Assembly: GCF_022751215.1 (NCBI RefSeq) | Contig: NZ_JAICDG010000002.1 | Location: 1,178,001-1,242,000 of the forward strand | Length of the DNA: 64,000 bases | Direction of reading: 5' to 3' | Source: Actinomadura terrae | GTDB taxonomy: Bacteria > Actinomycetota > Actinomycetes > Streptosporangiales > Streptosporangiaceae | Shown here: positions 7,945-16,868 of the stretch, piece after piece | How positions within the stretch are numbered: the stretch's first letter is position 1 | Layout of the letters: the number at the start of each line of letters is the position of its first letter | The notes under the pieces: model-generated | What the model saw: only the letters and a program-made list of their open reading frames with translations | What the model was told of the DNA's origin: nothing | Databases searched by the model: none | Translations under genes and position numbers: made by a program

Positions 7945-9012
7945 TCAGGGCACGTACTGGAGCCGGCGCAGCCGCGTGAGGTGCTCGACGAAGCTCGCAT
8001 GGGAGTCGACGCAGTCGGCGAACCCCGCCTGGCGGATCTTGATCGTGCTCTGGACCATGTCGAACCCGGCGTTCCACACCCCGTCCGCGAATCCCCAGGA
8101 GACGATCTCGTCGTACGGGACGGGCCGCAGCCGGTGGCGTTCGACGAGCGCGTCCCAGGCGGCCCGCTTGTCGGTCATCTGATCGGTCAGGCTCATCGGC
8201 TGGGGCGGAGCGGTGGGCATGTCGAAGGCGGCCGCGATGTCCGGCCACAGGTGCTGCCAGCGGAACAGGTCGCCGTTGGTGACGTTGAAGACCTCGCCCT
8301 CGGCCCGCTCGCTGGTCAGCGCCCACTCGGCGGCCGACGCGAGCAGATCGGCGTCGGTGATCTGGTGCAGCGCCGTCCACGCCTGCGCCGAGCCGGGGAA
8401 CCGCAGCGGTACCCCCGCTTCCTTGGACAGCGCCGCGAACACGGCGATGCAGTTCAGCAGGTTCATCGGCGAGCCGGTGTTGAACCCGATGACGGCGTCG
8501 GGACGCAGCACCGTCCAGCCGAAGCCGTCGGCACGCGCCCGCTCGGCGAGCAGGTCCTCCTGGTCGTTGTAGAAGACCGGGCCGAGGAACCGGGGATCGG
8601 ACTCCTTCGCCGGGGTCTTGTAGGGACCGAGGTGCTCGCCGTAGGACTTCCCGCCGCCGATCAGCACGACGCGCTGGAGCGGCGCGCCCGCCGCCCGCAG
8701 GGCGTCCAGCGTGTTGGCGAGCATGGCCACGTTCGGGCCGACCGTCTCCGCCATGGTCGGACGTTCGACGTAGGCGGCGTAGACCACGTGCGTGATCCGC
8801 GTGAGGTCGCCGAACGCTGCTCGGGCGGCCTCGGCGGCGAGCAGATCGACGCTGACATGACGCCCCCCGGACTCCTCGGCGCGACGCCGGGACGCCGTCG
8901 TCAACCGCCATTCGGCGCTGCCCCTCAGCCGTTCGGCAATGGCCGACCCCACAACCCCGTGCGGGCCGACGAGCAGAAGCGCGGGGGCGCCGGACCGATC
9001 GGAAATGGTCAT
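7945..9012 (-). CDS. SDR-type NAD(P)-dependent reductase, PRISE-like
   Basis: A 355-residue extended SDR. The glycine motif LLLVGPHGVVGSAIAERL is at the N-terminus. THVVYAAYVERPTM, VLIGGGKSYGEHLGPYKTPA, FYNDQEDLLAERA and TVLRPDAVIGF match the PRISE (progesterone 5-beta-reductase/iridoid synthase-like) group, in which FYNDQED carries the catalytic Tyr in place of the classical YxxxK. It probably reduces an enone; the substrate is unknown. The start at 9012 is chosen for AAGGAAG just upstream and for the glycine motif close behind. It is divergent from the MmyB-type regulator, a common regulator/target layout. Confidence 0.85.
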   Translation of the reverse strand: MTISDRSGAPALLLVGPHGVVGSAIAERLRGSAEWRLTTASRRRAEESGGRHVSVDLLAAEAARAAFGDLTRITHVVYAAYVERPTMAETVGPNVAMLANTLDALRAAGAPLQRVVLIGGGKSYGEHLGPYKTPAKESDPRFLGPVFYNDQEDLLAERARADGFGWTVLRPDAVIGFNTGSPMNLLNCIAVFAALSKEAGVPLRFPGSAQAWTALHQITDADLLASAAEWALTSERAEGEVFNVTNGDLFRWQHLWPDIAAAFDMPTAPPQPMSLTDQMTDKRAAWDALVERHRLRPVPYDEIVSWGFADGVWNAGFDMVQSTIKIRQAGFADCVDSHASFVEHLTRLRRLQYVP

Positions 9013-9165
9013 GCCCTGTCTTCCTTTCAGGAGTGATTCAGGACGCACCGTCCTGCGCTCCCACTCTGGAAGAGGCTGCGCGCCCGCCGCCACACCCGGC
9101 CGATCCGACCACCACGCTCCCTACCACCGACAGGGACAGGCACACACTTCCGTCGCGTTGGCACA

Positions 9166-10104
9166 ATGAAACGCATGAGCGATTCGGACGCGCCGACCGC
9201 CGGTGCCCTAGGTGATTTCCTTCGCGGCCGCCGGGCCCGGCTCAGCCCCGAGGACGCGGGAATCGTGTCCTACGGCATCCGCCGCGTCCCCGGGCTGCGC
9301 CGCGAGGAACTCGCCCAACTCGCCGGTATCAGCCCCACCTACTACACCCGTCTTGAGCAGGGGCAGAGCACGAACGCGTCCGAAACGGTCATCGACGCGA
9401 TCGCCCGCGCGCTCGACCTCGACGACGCCGAGCGCACCCACCTGCACGACCTGGCACGGCCGGCACGTAGCAGGCGGCGGCGCCCCGCGCGGCCGGACGC
9501 CGCCCGCCCGAGCACGATGCGCCTGATCAACGCGATGGCCGACGTCCCCGCGGTCGTGCTGGGCCGCCGTACCGAGGTCCTGGCCTGGAACCGCCTCGCG
9601 CACGCGCTGCTGGCCGGACACCACGACTTCACCGCCCCGGGACGCCCGGCCGACCGTCCCAACCTGACCCGAATGCTGTTTCTGGACCCCCACACCCGCG
9701 AGCTGTACGCCCGCTGGGACGAGGAGGCCGCCCGCGACGTCGCGTCCCTCCGCCTGTTCGCCGGCCGCTACCGCGACGACCGCGAACTGGCCGACCTGGT
9801 CGGCGAACTGACTCTCAAAAGCAACACGTTCGCCACCCTGTGGGCCAAGCACCCCGTCTACAAATGCCAGTCCGGACGCAAGTACTTCCGGCACCCGGAG
9901 GTCGGCGAATTCGAGCTGGAATTCGAGGTGCTGCACCTGCCCGACGACTCCGGGCACCGGATCCTGACCTACACCGCGATCCCCGGCACCCCGTCCGAAC
10001 TGACGCTACGACTCCTGGCCGCCCACACCGCCGACCCGGGAATTCACCGAGGCTCCGCCGCCGCCCTCGGAAGCGCCATCATCACGAGGGCCGCCACGAC
10101 ATAA
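9166..10104 (+). CDS. XRE-family regulator with MmyB-like ligand-binding domain
   Basis: A 312-residue regulator. The N-terminal XRE domain contains VPGLRREELAQLAGISPTYY and TRLEQGQSTNASETVIDAIA. The C-terminal part is the MmyB-like/PAS-fold domain: VLGRRTEVLAWNRLAHALL, PNLTRMLFLDPHTRELYARW and FRHPEVGEFELEFEVLHLP, a fold known to bind fatty acids in MmyB. It likely regulates the divergent reductase. A second in-frame ATG at 9175 is possible. The 3' end overlaps the convergent MFS gene by 61 bases. Confidence 0.92.
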   Translation: MKRMSDSDAPTAGALGDFLRGRRARLSPEDAGIVSYGIRRVPGLRREELAQLAGISPTYYTRLEQGQSTNASETVIDAIARALDLDDAERTHLHDLARPARSRRRRPARPDAARPSTMRLINAMADVPAVVLGRRTEVLAWNRLAHALLAGHHDFTAPGRPADRPNLTRMLFLDPHTRELYARWDEEAARDVASLRLFAGRYRDDRELADLVGELTLKSNTFATLWAKHPVYKCQSGRKYFRHPEVGEFELEFEVLHLPDDSGHRILTYTAIPGTPSELTLRLLAAHTADPGIHRGSAAALGSAIITRAATT

Positions 10105-11489
10105 AGCGCCCCGGAAATGACGAGAACGGTGCTGAGGGCGTCAGCGTAGTCGTCCAGTCGCGGCGCGCCGGTCGCCGATTCGCCCACGCCGCTGAAGAAG
10201 ATCGTGCCGAGGGCGGCGATGCCGATCGCGCCGCCGATCTGGTTGACGGTGGAGAGCACCCCGCCCGCGGCTCCGGCGTCGCGTCCGGGAACACCGGCGA
10301 GGACGACGTTGACGAGGATGGGCGCGGCGAGGCCCAGCCCGAGCCCGCCGATGAGGAGGGCGAGGGCGAGCGGCCAGTAGCCGGGGTCGTCGCCGTCCCT
10401 GACGACCGTCCACAGGACGAACTGGGACGCCGCGATCGTGACCGAGCCGCTGATCAGCAGGGCCCGGCCGGCCTTGGCGGCGAGCGCGACCCCGAGCCCC
10501 GAGGTGGTGATCGAGCCGAGCGCGTAGGGCAGGATCACGAGGCCGGTCTCCCACGCGGTCCGGTGCGTGCCGTTCTGGAGGTAGACCGACAAGGTCAGGA
10601 AGAACGAGCCGAGGCCGCCGAAGAAGAGCACGGACGCGCCCAGGCCGCCCGCGAACGCGCGGATGCGCAGCAGCGCCGGATCGAACACGGGCGCGCTCCC
10701 ACGTCCGGTGAGGCGACGCTCGTGAACGAGGAAGATCGCCAGCAGAACGATCCCGCCGCCGAGAAGCGCGTAGCTGGCCCAGCCCCACCCCCACGCCTGG
10801 GTCTGGATGATCGGCAGCAGCAGAAGCAGGATGCCCGAGGCCGCGAGCAGCGCGCCCGCCACGTCCAGCCGCGCGGACGAGCCGGACCGCGACTCCGGCA
10901 GCGCCCGCGCGCCCATGACGAGCGCCGCGATCGAGACGGGCACGTTGATCCAGAAGATCGTGCGCCACCCCAGCCCGAACAGGTCGCCGTCGACGAGCAG
11001 CCCGCCCAGCAGCGGACCCGCGACCGCCGCGAGCCCCTGGACCGCCCCGTACGCGCCGAACGCCTTGGCGCGCTCCCCCGGGGCGAAGGACGCCCGGATG
11101 ATCCCGAACACCTGCGGGACCATGACCCCTGCCATCAGCCCCTGCGCGGCGCGCATGCCGATGAGCATTTCCGGGCCGGGGGCCAACGCGCAGAGCGCGG
11201 AGGTGAGCATGAAGCCGGCCAGTCCGATCATGAACATGCGCTTGCGGCCGTACTGGTCGCCGAGCCGTCCGCAGGTGATCAGGCCCGCGCCCAGGGCGAG
11301 GACGTAGGCGGCGATCGTCCACTGGAGCTGGGCGTCGTCGGCCCGCAGGTCCCGCGCCATCGCCGGGGCGGCGACGGTGACGATCGTCGCGTCGAGCAGA
11401 TCCATGAACGAACCGAAGAGCACCACGACGAGCGCCATGGACCCGACGGGCGCACGTGCGCCCTCCTGGGAAATCGATGAAGCGGTCAT
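10044..11489 (-). CDS. MFS drug-export transporter, DHA2 (14-TM) family
   Basis: A 481-residue major facilitator with about 14 TM helices. SMALVVVLFGSFMDLLDATI is TM1 with the DHA2 motif, and GRLGDQYGRKRMFMIG is motif A in the TM2-3 loop. GAVQGLAAVAGPLLGG is the antiporter motif C, and AAGGVLSTVNQIGGAIG lies late in the protein. It exports hydrophobic drugs or metabolites by proton antiport. The ATG at 11489 precedes MTASSISQEG, giving a normal short N-terminus. It is divergent, by 33 bp, from a WYL regulator. Confidence 0.9.
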   Translation of the reverse strand: MTASSISQEGARAPVGSMALVVVLFGSFMDLLDATIVTVAAPAMARDLRADDAQLQWTIAAYVLALGAGLITCGRLGDQYGRKRMFMIGLAGFMLTSALCALAPGPEMLIGMRAAQGLMAGVMVPQVFGIIRASFAPGERAKAFGAYGAVQGLAAVAGPLLGGLLVDGDLFGLGWRTIFWINVPVSIAALVMGARALPESRSGSSARLDVAGALLAASGILLLLLPIIQTQAWGWGWASYALLGGGIVLLAIFLVHERRLTGRGSAPVFDPALLRIRAFAGGLGASVLFFGGLGSFFLTLSVYLQNGTHRTAWETGLVILPYALGSITTSGLGVALAAKAGRALLISGSVTIAASQFVLWTVVRDGDDPGYWPLALALLIGGLGLGLAAPILVNVVLAGVPGRDAGAAGGVLSTVNQIGGAIGIAALGTIFFSGVGESATGAPRLDDYADALSTVLVISGALYVVAALVMMALPRAAAEPR

Positions 11490-11522
11490 GCCGGACACCA
11501 TGGCCGATATAGTTGCCACCGA

Positions 11523-12494
11523 ATGACCGCTTTGGGGGACGTCATGGCCGTGACCTCCGCCCGGGCGCTCAAGCTGCTGTCGATCTTCGGCACCGGCGCG
11601 ACCCTGACCGCCGGAGAGCTCGCGTCCAGGCTCGAAACATCGGTGCGGACGGTGCGCCGCGACATCGACACGCTCAGGGAGCTCGGCTACGAGATCGAGG
11701 CGGTGCGCGGAGCGGGCGGCGGCTACCGCCTCGGCCGCGCCACCCGGTTGCCCCCGGTCGTCTTCGACGAGGACCAGGCGGTCGCGGCGGCGGTCGCGCT
11801 CCAGACCGTCCCCACGATCCTGTCCGGCATCCACGAGAACGCGGCCCGCGCCCTCGCCACCCTGCGGCAGGCGATGCCCGCCCGCAGCCGCGCCCACGCC
11901 GAGGCGTTCACCGTCTCCGCGGCCCGCAACTACTGGGAGTTCCCCGCCGAGCCCATCAACGGCGAGATCATCCGCGTCCTGGGCAGCGCGATCAACCGGC
12001 GCCACCTGATCCATCTGGCCGAACCGCCCCTCACCCTGGAACCGCACGCCCTAGTCGTCTGGGCCGCCCGCTGGTACCTCGTCGCATTCGAACCGTCCGC
12101 CGACCGCTGGCGCGCGATGCGCGTCGACCGCCTCGAACCGCGCATGCCGACCGGACGAACCTTCGAACGCCGCGAAATCCCGCACGGCGATCCGGTCGCC
12201 TTCGTCATGAGCACCCACGACCGCGGCGACACCCCGGCCGAATGGCCCTGCCGCGGCTCGGCCCTCATCGCCCTCCCCGCCCCTGTGGTCGCCCAGTTCG
12301 CCCCCGGCGGCTCGACGGTCGAGTACGAAACCGACTCCAGCTGCCGCCTAACGCTCGGCGCCTGGTCCTGGGCGGGCCTGGCCGGCCTCCTCCTGACCTT
12401 CGACGCCGACCTCACCGCCATAGAACCACCAGAACTAAGACAAGCACTACGCGCCCTGCACACCCGAATAAACAAATCCCTAAAACCCGCCTGA
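11523..12494 (+). CDS. HTH/WYL-domain transcriptional regulator
   Basis: A 323-residue regulator. The N-terminal DeoR-type helix-turn-helix is LSIFGTGATLTAGELASRLE followed by VRTVRRDIDTLRELGYEIEA and GAGGGYRLG. The middle linker (FDEDQAVAAAVALQTV) leads into a WYL domain: RHLIHLAEPPLTLEPHALVV and ARWYLVAFEPSADRW, where the WYL triad is present as WYL. A WCX-like C-terminus follows. A second start at 11544 (MAVTSARALK) is equally good. Gene orientation suggests it controls the divergent MFS exporter through the 33-bp intergenic region. Confidence 0.9.
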   Translation: MTALGDVMAVTSARALKLLSIFGTGATLTAGELASRLETSVRTVRRDIDTLRELGYEIEAVRGAGGGYRLGRATRLPPVVFDEDQAVAAAVALQTVPTILSGIHENAARALATLRQAMPARSRAHAEAFTVSAARNYWEFPAEPINGEIIRVLGSAINRRHLIHLAEPPLTLEPHALVVWAARWYLVAFEPSADRWRAMRVDRLEPRMPTGRTFERREIPHGDPVAFVMSTHDRGDTPAEWPCRGSALIALPAPVVAQFAPGGSTVEYETDSSCRLTLGAWSWAGLAGLLLTFDADLTAIEPPELRQALRALHTRINKSLKPA

Positions 12495-12521
12495 GCCCTG
12501 TGCGTCCGGCGGAGCGTGCCT

Positions 12522-13403
12522 TCAGAACACCATCGCGAGCAGGTCGGCGAACAGCTCCTGTTCGTCGATCTCCAGCCCGCGGTTCGTGAACCACGTGGCC
12601 ATGTTGTGGCAATCGCGCATCAGGAAGTCCATGCCCTTCGGGTTGCCGACGACGTTGACGACCTGGGGCAGGTCGATCATCACGATCCGCTCGGTCTGCG
12701 CGAGGACGTTGTACGGCGAGAGGTCGCCGTGCGCCAGCCCGGCAGCGGCCAGTTCGCGCATGCCATTGCGGAGTTGCTCGAAATACACACCGAGCAGTTC
12801 CTTCGACGGCCGGACCTGGGCGAGCCGGGGCGCGGCACCGCCCTCGCCGTCGTCGATGAACTCCATCAGCAACTCGGTGCCGTCCACCTGCACGGGATAG
12901 GGCACCGGAACGCCCGCCTTCCACAACCGGTTGAGGGCGTCCCATTCGGCGTACGCCCACTGCCCGGCCGCGACACTGCGGCCGTGCGCGGTCTTCTTCG
13001 CCATCGCCCGGCTGTCGCGGCTGTTGCGGGTACGGCGCCCTTCGACGTACGACGTACTGCGGTGGAAGGACCGGTGCTCTTCGGTGCGGTACCGTTTCGC
13101 GGCCAGCAACGAAGATCTCGCCGGATTGTCGCCGATCGCTTCCACGGCCCGTTCGAGCAGGAAGACGTCGGCTTCCTTACCGGTTTTGAGGACGCCGAGT
13201 TCGGTGTCGATCGCGGCCTGGTCCGTCACGACCCACGAGGGGCGCGGTTCCGGGCCGCGAGCGCCGCGCTCGACGTCCAACCAGGTGGACCACCGCTGAT
13301 CCGGGCCCAGCCTCTCCTCGATCGAATGGAAATCGATGGCGAAGTCGGACTCGCGGGAGCCAGGACCGGAGTGAGCATCAGAAAAGTCGTACTCGGAAGA
13401 CAA
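12522..13403 (-). CDS. RIO1-like atypical serine/threonine kinase
   Basis: A 293-residue protein. ELGVLKTGKEADVFLLER is the RIO nucleotide-binding loop (STGKEA motif), LLAAKRYRTEEH carries the ATP-binding Lys, and AGLAHGDLSPYNVLAQ is the catalytic loop with Asp and Asn. MIDLPQVVNVVGNPKGMDFL is the metal-binding DFG-equivalent IDxPQ. The start is placed at a TTG (13403, MSSEYDFSDAHS) because CAGGAG lies about 8 bases upstream and the family's N-terminus fits. RIO proteins act in ribosome maturation in other organisms; the bacterial role is unclear. Confidence 0.88.
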   Translation of the reverse strand: MSSEYDFSDAHSGPGSRESDFAIDFHSIEERLGPDQRWSTWLDVERGARGPEPRPSWVVTDQAAIDTELGVLKTGKEADVFLLERAVEAIGDNPARSSLLAAKRYRTEEHRSFHRSTSYVEGRRTRNSRDSRAMAKKTAHGRSVAAGQWAYAEWDALNRLWKAGVPVPYPVQVDGTELLMEFIDDGEGGAAPRLAQVRPSKELLGVYFEQLRNGMRELAAAGLAHGDLSPYNVLAQTERIVMIDLPQVVNVVGNPKGMDFLMRDCHNMATWFTNRGLEIDEQELFADLLAMVF

Positions 13404-13566
13404 CGGTTTTGCTCCTGAACAAAGAGAGGTGACTGTTGCGGACACGCCGCAGCGCAGTGATGGCCATCCGTCACCCCTCCTTAGTCCAGGCGGCATTCGC
13501 CGCTGCTCGGTCGACCCATCATCCCCGTACGTCTGGCACCTCGCAACGTATTTACCGGAGCCGCGA

Positions 13567-13600
13567 CGGCGGTCCCGCACTCGCGGGTGCGGGACCGCCG
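13567..13600 (-). terminator. intrinsic terminator of the AMIN-like gene
   Basis: A perfect 14-bp stem (13567-13580 pairing with 13587-13600) with a 6-base loop begins 13 bases after the stop of the minus-strand secreted protein. It lacks a U tract, as is common in high-GC actinomycetes. Confidence 0.75.
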
Positions 13601-13613
13601 GACGGAATCTCGC

Positions 13614-14138
13614 CTACCAGGTGTGGGCCACGTCGATGATGAGCCGCGCGCCGCCCCCGTCACGCGGGAGCGTGAGAACCCGGAACGGCAGCCGCGCCCG
13701 CACCCCCACACCGATCGTGGTCTGGCCCTCGAACGACCCCGCCCCCGCCACCTGTCGGAACGTGGAGTACCCGCTGACATTCGCGAGCTCGGGCGAGACG
13801 GCCGGGAACCCGCTCGCGGCGGCGGCCTGGACGATGACGCGCAACTTGGCGCCCCCGCGCAGCGGGACGGGCTTCCCCGACCCGTCCTGCACCACCTCGT
13901 CGACATACCCGGCGAGGTAACCGAACCCCGACCCGGCCACCTCGATCACCAACCGGTCGTAACAGTCCTGCCGTCCGGTGCGGACCCGCTCCAGCGGCCC
14001 CTCCGCGTGGTCATGCAGCGTCCCCTTGTCCTGTGACCCCCAGGCGGTGGCACAGGCGGCCGACGCGGGCGCACCCAGCGTCCCGACCAGAACCACCGAC
14101 AGCACGAGAGACAACAGCGCCCCAATCAATGCGCGCAT
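13614..14138 (-). CDS. secreted AMIN-like domain protein
   Basis: A 174-residue exported protein. The signal peptide is MRALIGALLSLVLSVVLVGT with cleavage after PASA. The mature part contains GRQDCYDRLVIEVAG, GYLAGYVDEVVQDGSGKPVP, KLRVIVQAAA and LIIDVAHTW, the beta-sandwich pattern of the actinobacterial AMIN-like family. AMIN domains bind peptidoglycan or envelope components in other proteins; this one has no attached enzyme domain. Two Cys residues in the mature N-terminus could form a disulphide. It is monocistronic, with a strong hairpin behind it. Confidence 0.75.
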   Translation of the reverse strand: MRALIGALLSLVLSVVLVGTLGAPASAACATAWGSQDKGTLHDHAEGPLERVRTGRQDCYDRLVIEVAGSGFGYLAGYVDEVVQDGSGKPVPLRGGAKLRVIVQAAAASGFPAVSPELANVSGYSTFRQVAGAGSFEGQTTIGVGVRARLPFRVLTLPRDGGGARLIIDVAHTW

Positions 14139-14351
14139 CCCGAACCCCCATCACGTAATCCGACATCGATTGCTAGGGAAGACGCCCCATGCCCACCGCG
14201 AGTTGGCACACCGCCGTGTCCGGATGCGGCAGCGCCCGAGTACGCGCAGGTGTCAAGCCGCTACCGAACAACCGCGCAAACCCGCCTCAATGGAATAACG
14301 CCGCGAACAAAGAACACCAATTCACCGACCGGGAGTCGGGTCGCCGCCGGA

Positions 14352-14377
14352 GCGGGAGCCGGGTCTGCGGCTCCCGC
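14352..14377 (-). terminator. intrinsic terminator of the membrane-protein gene
   Basis: A 9-bp perfect stem (14352-14360 and 14369-14377) with an 8-base loop lies 17 bases after the stop of the minus-strand membrane protein. Confidence 0.6.
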
Positions 14378-14393
14378 GACGGTCGTTGATGGG

Positions 14394-15329
14394 TCAGGCC
14401 CAGGGGGCGAGGGGGTACCAGTAGTCCTCGAAGATGGACGGGAGGCGGACGTCCCAGTACAGAAGGAGGAAGACGCCGGCCGCGATGAAGCTGACGGTGG
14501 TGATGGCGGCGGCTCGGCGGGGTGAGGCGGCCAACCACCGGCCGACGCGGCCGCCGGTCAGCAGGGCGATCGCGATGAGGAGGGCCGCCATGATGACGAT
14601 GTTGCCGAGTGATTGCAGGGTGAAGGCGGCCGCGCCGTACAGCGGGTTGTGGCTGTCGGCCGCGTCCTGGAAGAGCTGCCGGAACAGGGGGAAGGGCCGT
14701 CCGATCAGGAAACCTCCGATGAGGACGCCCATGACGACCAGCCGCGCACCGGGGCGGCGTGCCTCCAGCGGCGCCAGCGGGTCCTTGATCACGCCGGCCG
14801 AGGCGAGACCGAGCACGATCATGATCAGCCCGATCACGCCATAGACGATCATCGCCTGGACCAGCCGCGGCGGGATGCCGTCACCGGTGGTCGTCTTGAA
14901 CTGGGGCATGCCGGTGCCGACGACTCCGACGAGGGCGCCGTACAGCGCCGAGACCGGGATCATTCCGGCTGCGAGCAGGCCGAGCGGCCGGACCGTTCCG
15001 CGGACCCGGTCTCCTTTCGTCGCCCCCGCCCGGGTCATGGTCGGGGTGAGAGCGCTGAACGCGGCGATGTTGCAGGCGGTGAAGGTGCCCGCCACCCCGG
15101 AGACCAGGGCGAACAGGACTCCGGTGGCCATCCCGGTGATGGGCGTCGCCTTCGCGTCGTGGCCGAGCAGGGTGTTGGCGATGTTGTCGCCGACGGTCTG
15201 GTCCACGAACTCCGCCGACCAGATCACCGTCAGCGCGAACCCGATCAACGCGCCGACCGCGATGAGCAGGAGCCGCCGCTGCGGCGCCGCCGGCGGTGTC
15301 ACGGGCGGGTTGTTCACGAGCTGGGTCAT
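14394..15329 (-). CDS. polytopic membrane protein of unknown function
   Basis: A 311-residue protein with about 6-8 predicted TM helices (RLLLIAVGALIGFALTVIWS; GMATGVLFALVSGVAGTFTA; PLGLLAAGMIPVSALYGALV; AMIVYGVIGLIMIVLGLASA; IVIMAALLIAIALLTGG; AAITTVSFIAAGVFLLLYWD). GTFTACNIAAFSALTPTM resembles the helix of CcdA/DsbD-type transporters, but only a single Cys is present, so redox transfer is doubtful. No family is recognised with confidence. A strong hairpin follows the gene; it stands alone. Confidence 0.6.
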   Translation of the reverse strand: MTQLVNNPPVTPPAAPQRRLLLIAVGALIGFALTVIWSAEFVDQTVGDNIANTLLGHDAKATPITGMATGVLFALVSGVAGTFTACNIAAFSALTPTMTRAGATKGDRVRGTVRPLGLLAAGMIPVSALYGALVGVVGTGMPQFKTTTGDGIPPRLVQAMIVYGVIGLIMIVLGLASAGVIKDPLAPLEARRPGARLVVMGVLIGGFLIGRPFPLFRQLFQDAADSHNPLYGAAAFTLQSLGNIVIMAALLIAIALLTGGRVGRWLAASPRRAAAITTVSFIAAGVFLLLYWDVRLPSIFEDYWYPLAPWA

Positions 15330-15579
15330 GACATGACTCCTGACCTCGAACGATCTCTGCCGCCGTCAGGCTGACGCCCCCGCCCACCCTGACCTTCCTC
15401 CCAGAATGCGATCTTCCCCGCCACCAGGGGAAGCGCACTTCAGGAGATGCGGCCAAGGGCGGCCACCACAGGAATGAGATCGACCTCTGGTCAAGCAACG
15501 CCTCCCGCGTCCCCCGCACCTGACCCACACCTGAGTCTTGGGCACCGAGACCGTCTCGAAGGAAGGACCCAAACCGGGG

Positions 15580-15857
15580 CTACGTGACCTCGCATTCGAT
15601 CCAGTTCAGCCAGGATGCGTACATCTTTCCGGTCATCAGGTCCACAGCGGTCAGCATGTGCCGGACCCCGCCGTAGCGATGGAAGGTCGCGCGCCGCCGT
15701 GGGTCACACCGCGCACGTATTCCGGCGAGCAGTCCAGCAGATGCGCGATGTCGGTCACAGGCTGTCCCCGCGCCGACATCAGCCCCACGATCGCCCGCCG
15801 CAGCTTCACCGGCTCCTTGGCCGTCCGCAGCCAGGGCCGTATCCCACTAAAGATCAA
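15580..15857 (-). pseudogene. IS630-family transposase remnant
   Basis: The minus strand encodes three blocks of an IS630-type transposase. The N-terminal helix-turn-helix is KLRRAIVGLMSARGQPVTDI followed by AHLLDCSPEYVRGVTH. After a frame change comes GGVRHMLTAVDLMTGKMY from the DDE core, and SWLNWIECEV from the C-terminal region is fused directly behind it. The spacing shows at least two internal deletions plus a frameshift, so it cannot be active. No terminal inverted repeats were identified. Confidence 0.7.
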
Positions 15858-16110
15858 TTACCCGAAGAACGTTTCTGGACGAGGCGCTGGTTTGTGAGAT
15901 CACCTTTTCACCTTCGCCCAAGGAACGTCCCGTAATCGGCCCTATGCTCGATCGACCGTGATGCCGGGGGCTATCGGGTACGCCTTCACAATGAAGGCGG
16001 CAGTCCAAGGAGCTTCGGCACTGCCTGGGAGCGAAGGTGAACTCGACAGGACGGCGGGCCTGCCTTGCCGGAGGTATCGGTGGTACGTAGTGCGGTGGGG
16101 CGCTGGTGTC
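15858..16110. other. intergenic, no gene recognised
   Basis: A stretch between the IS630 remnant and the convergent end of the tetR-type gene. A plus-strand open segment from 15958 has no ribosome binding site and no family resemblance. Confidence 0.3.
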
Positions 16111-16749
16111 TCAGGCGCTCTGGGTCCCCGGCGCGCCGTATCGGGCGAGCATGGTCAGCACCGCTTGGTCGACCGCGTTGGTGATGGCGGAATCGTCGGG
16201 CTCCCAGCGTGCGAGCAGCATCCGCGGCCAGAACACGTAGTTGGAGATCATCCCGAGGAATTGGGTCGCCGCCATCTCGGCATCGTCGAGCCGGGCTGTA
16301 CCAGCGTCGTTTTCCGCTGCCAGGTAGCGGCGGACCGATTCGAAGTAGGGCATCTTGCCGAGCCTGAACTGAGTCTCGCCGAGCTCGGGGAAGCGCGGTA
16401 CCTCGGCGATGACGATGCGGAAGAGGGCGGCCATGCCGGGTTGGGTGAGAAGGGCCGCGTATCGGCGTCCGATGGTCTCAAGCCCTGCGCGGAGGTTCCC
16501 CGGCTCGGGGAGGGGCGCCCCCTCGTCGTCGACCTTCCAGTAGTCGGTGACGATCGCCTCGAACAGGGCCGCCTTGGTGGTGAACTGCTTGAACAGAGTC
16601 GCCCTCGACACTCCGGCCGCCTCGGCGATGCGGGCCAGCGAGGTCCCGTCGTATCCGGAGTCCAGGAACAGCTTCGTCGCTGCCTCGATGATGGACGTCC
16701 GCTTCTGCGCTGCCACGCGCCGGTGGTACTCCGAAGGCTGTGCCGTCAT
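16111..16749 (-). CDS. TetR/AcrR-family transcriptional repressor
   Basis: A 212-residue TetR protein. The helix-turn-helix domain is SIIEAATKLFLDSGYDGTSL, ARIAEAAGVSRATLFKQFTT, KAALFEAIV. The C-terminal ligand domain includes LTQPGMAALFRIVIAEVPRF and ATQFLGMISNYVFWPRMLL, like AcrR/TetR_C regulators of efflux or SDR enzymes. It is divergent from an SDR dehydrogenase across 119 bp holding two palindromes, a layout typical of a TetR regulator controlling itself and its neighbour. Confidence 0.93.
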   Translation of the reverse strand: MTAQPSEYHRRVAAQKRTSIIEAATKLFLDSGYDGTSLARIAEAAGVSRATLFKQFTTKAALFEAIVTDYWKVDDEGAPLPEPGNLRAGLETIGRRYAALLTQPGMAALFRIVIAEVPRFPELGETQFRLGKMPYFESVRRYLAAENDAGTARLDDAEMAATQFLGMISNYVFWPRMLLARWEPDDSAITNAVDQAVLTMLARYGAPGTQSA

Positions 16750-16776
16750 GCCCTCCAGTATGCCTCGCTACGAGGC

Positions 16777-16842
16777 GAGTCACTTGACTCACTTCTAGCC
16801 CTACTCCTACCTTGAGAGAAGAGGTGAGTCACTCGGCTCACC
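16777..16842. promoter_or_regulatory. two TetR-type operators between tetR and SDR genes
   Basis: Site 1 at 16777-16790 is the palindrome GAGTCACTTGACTC, and flanking bases extend it towards GTGAGTCA half-sites. Site 2 at 16823-16842 pairs GGTGAG with CTCACC around GTGAGTCAC. The shared half-site GTGAGTCA occurs in both. They lie 28 and 74 bases from the tetR start and 27 bases before the SDR start. Confidence 0.7.
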
Positions 16843-16868
16843 TTAAGCCAAGCCTGGAAGGATGCCTC

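Noticed and set aside
11490..12047. N-terminal extension of the MFS gene by 186 codons
   Set aside because: It lies antisense to the WYL regulator and has no membrane or domain character; the MFS start at 11489 gives a normal N-terminus.
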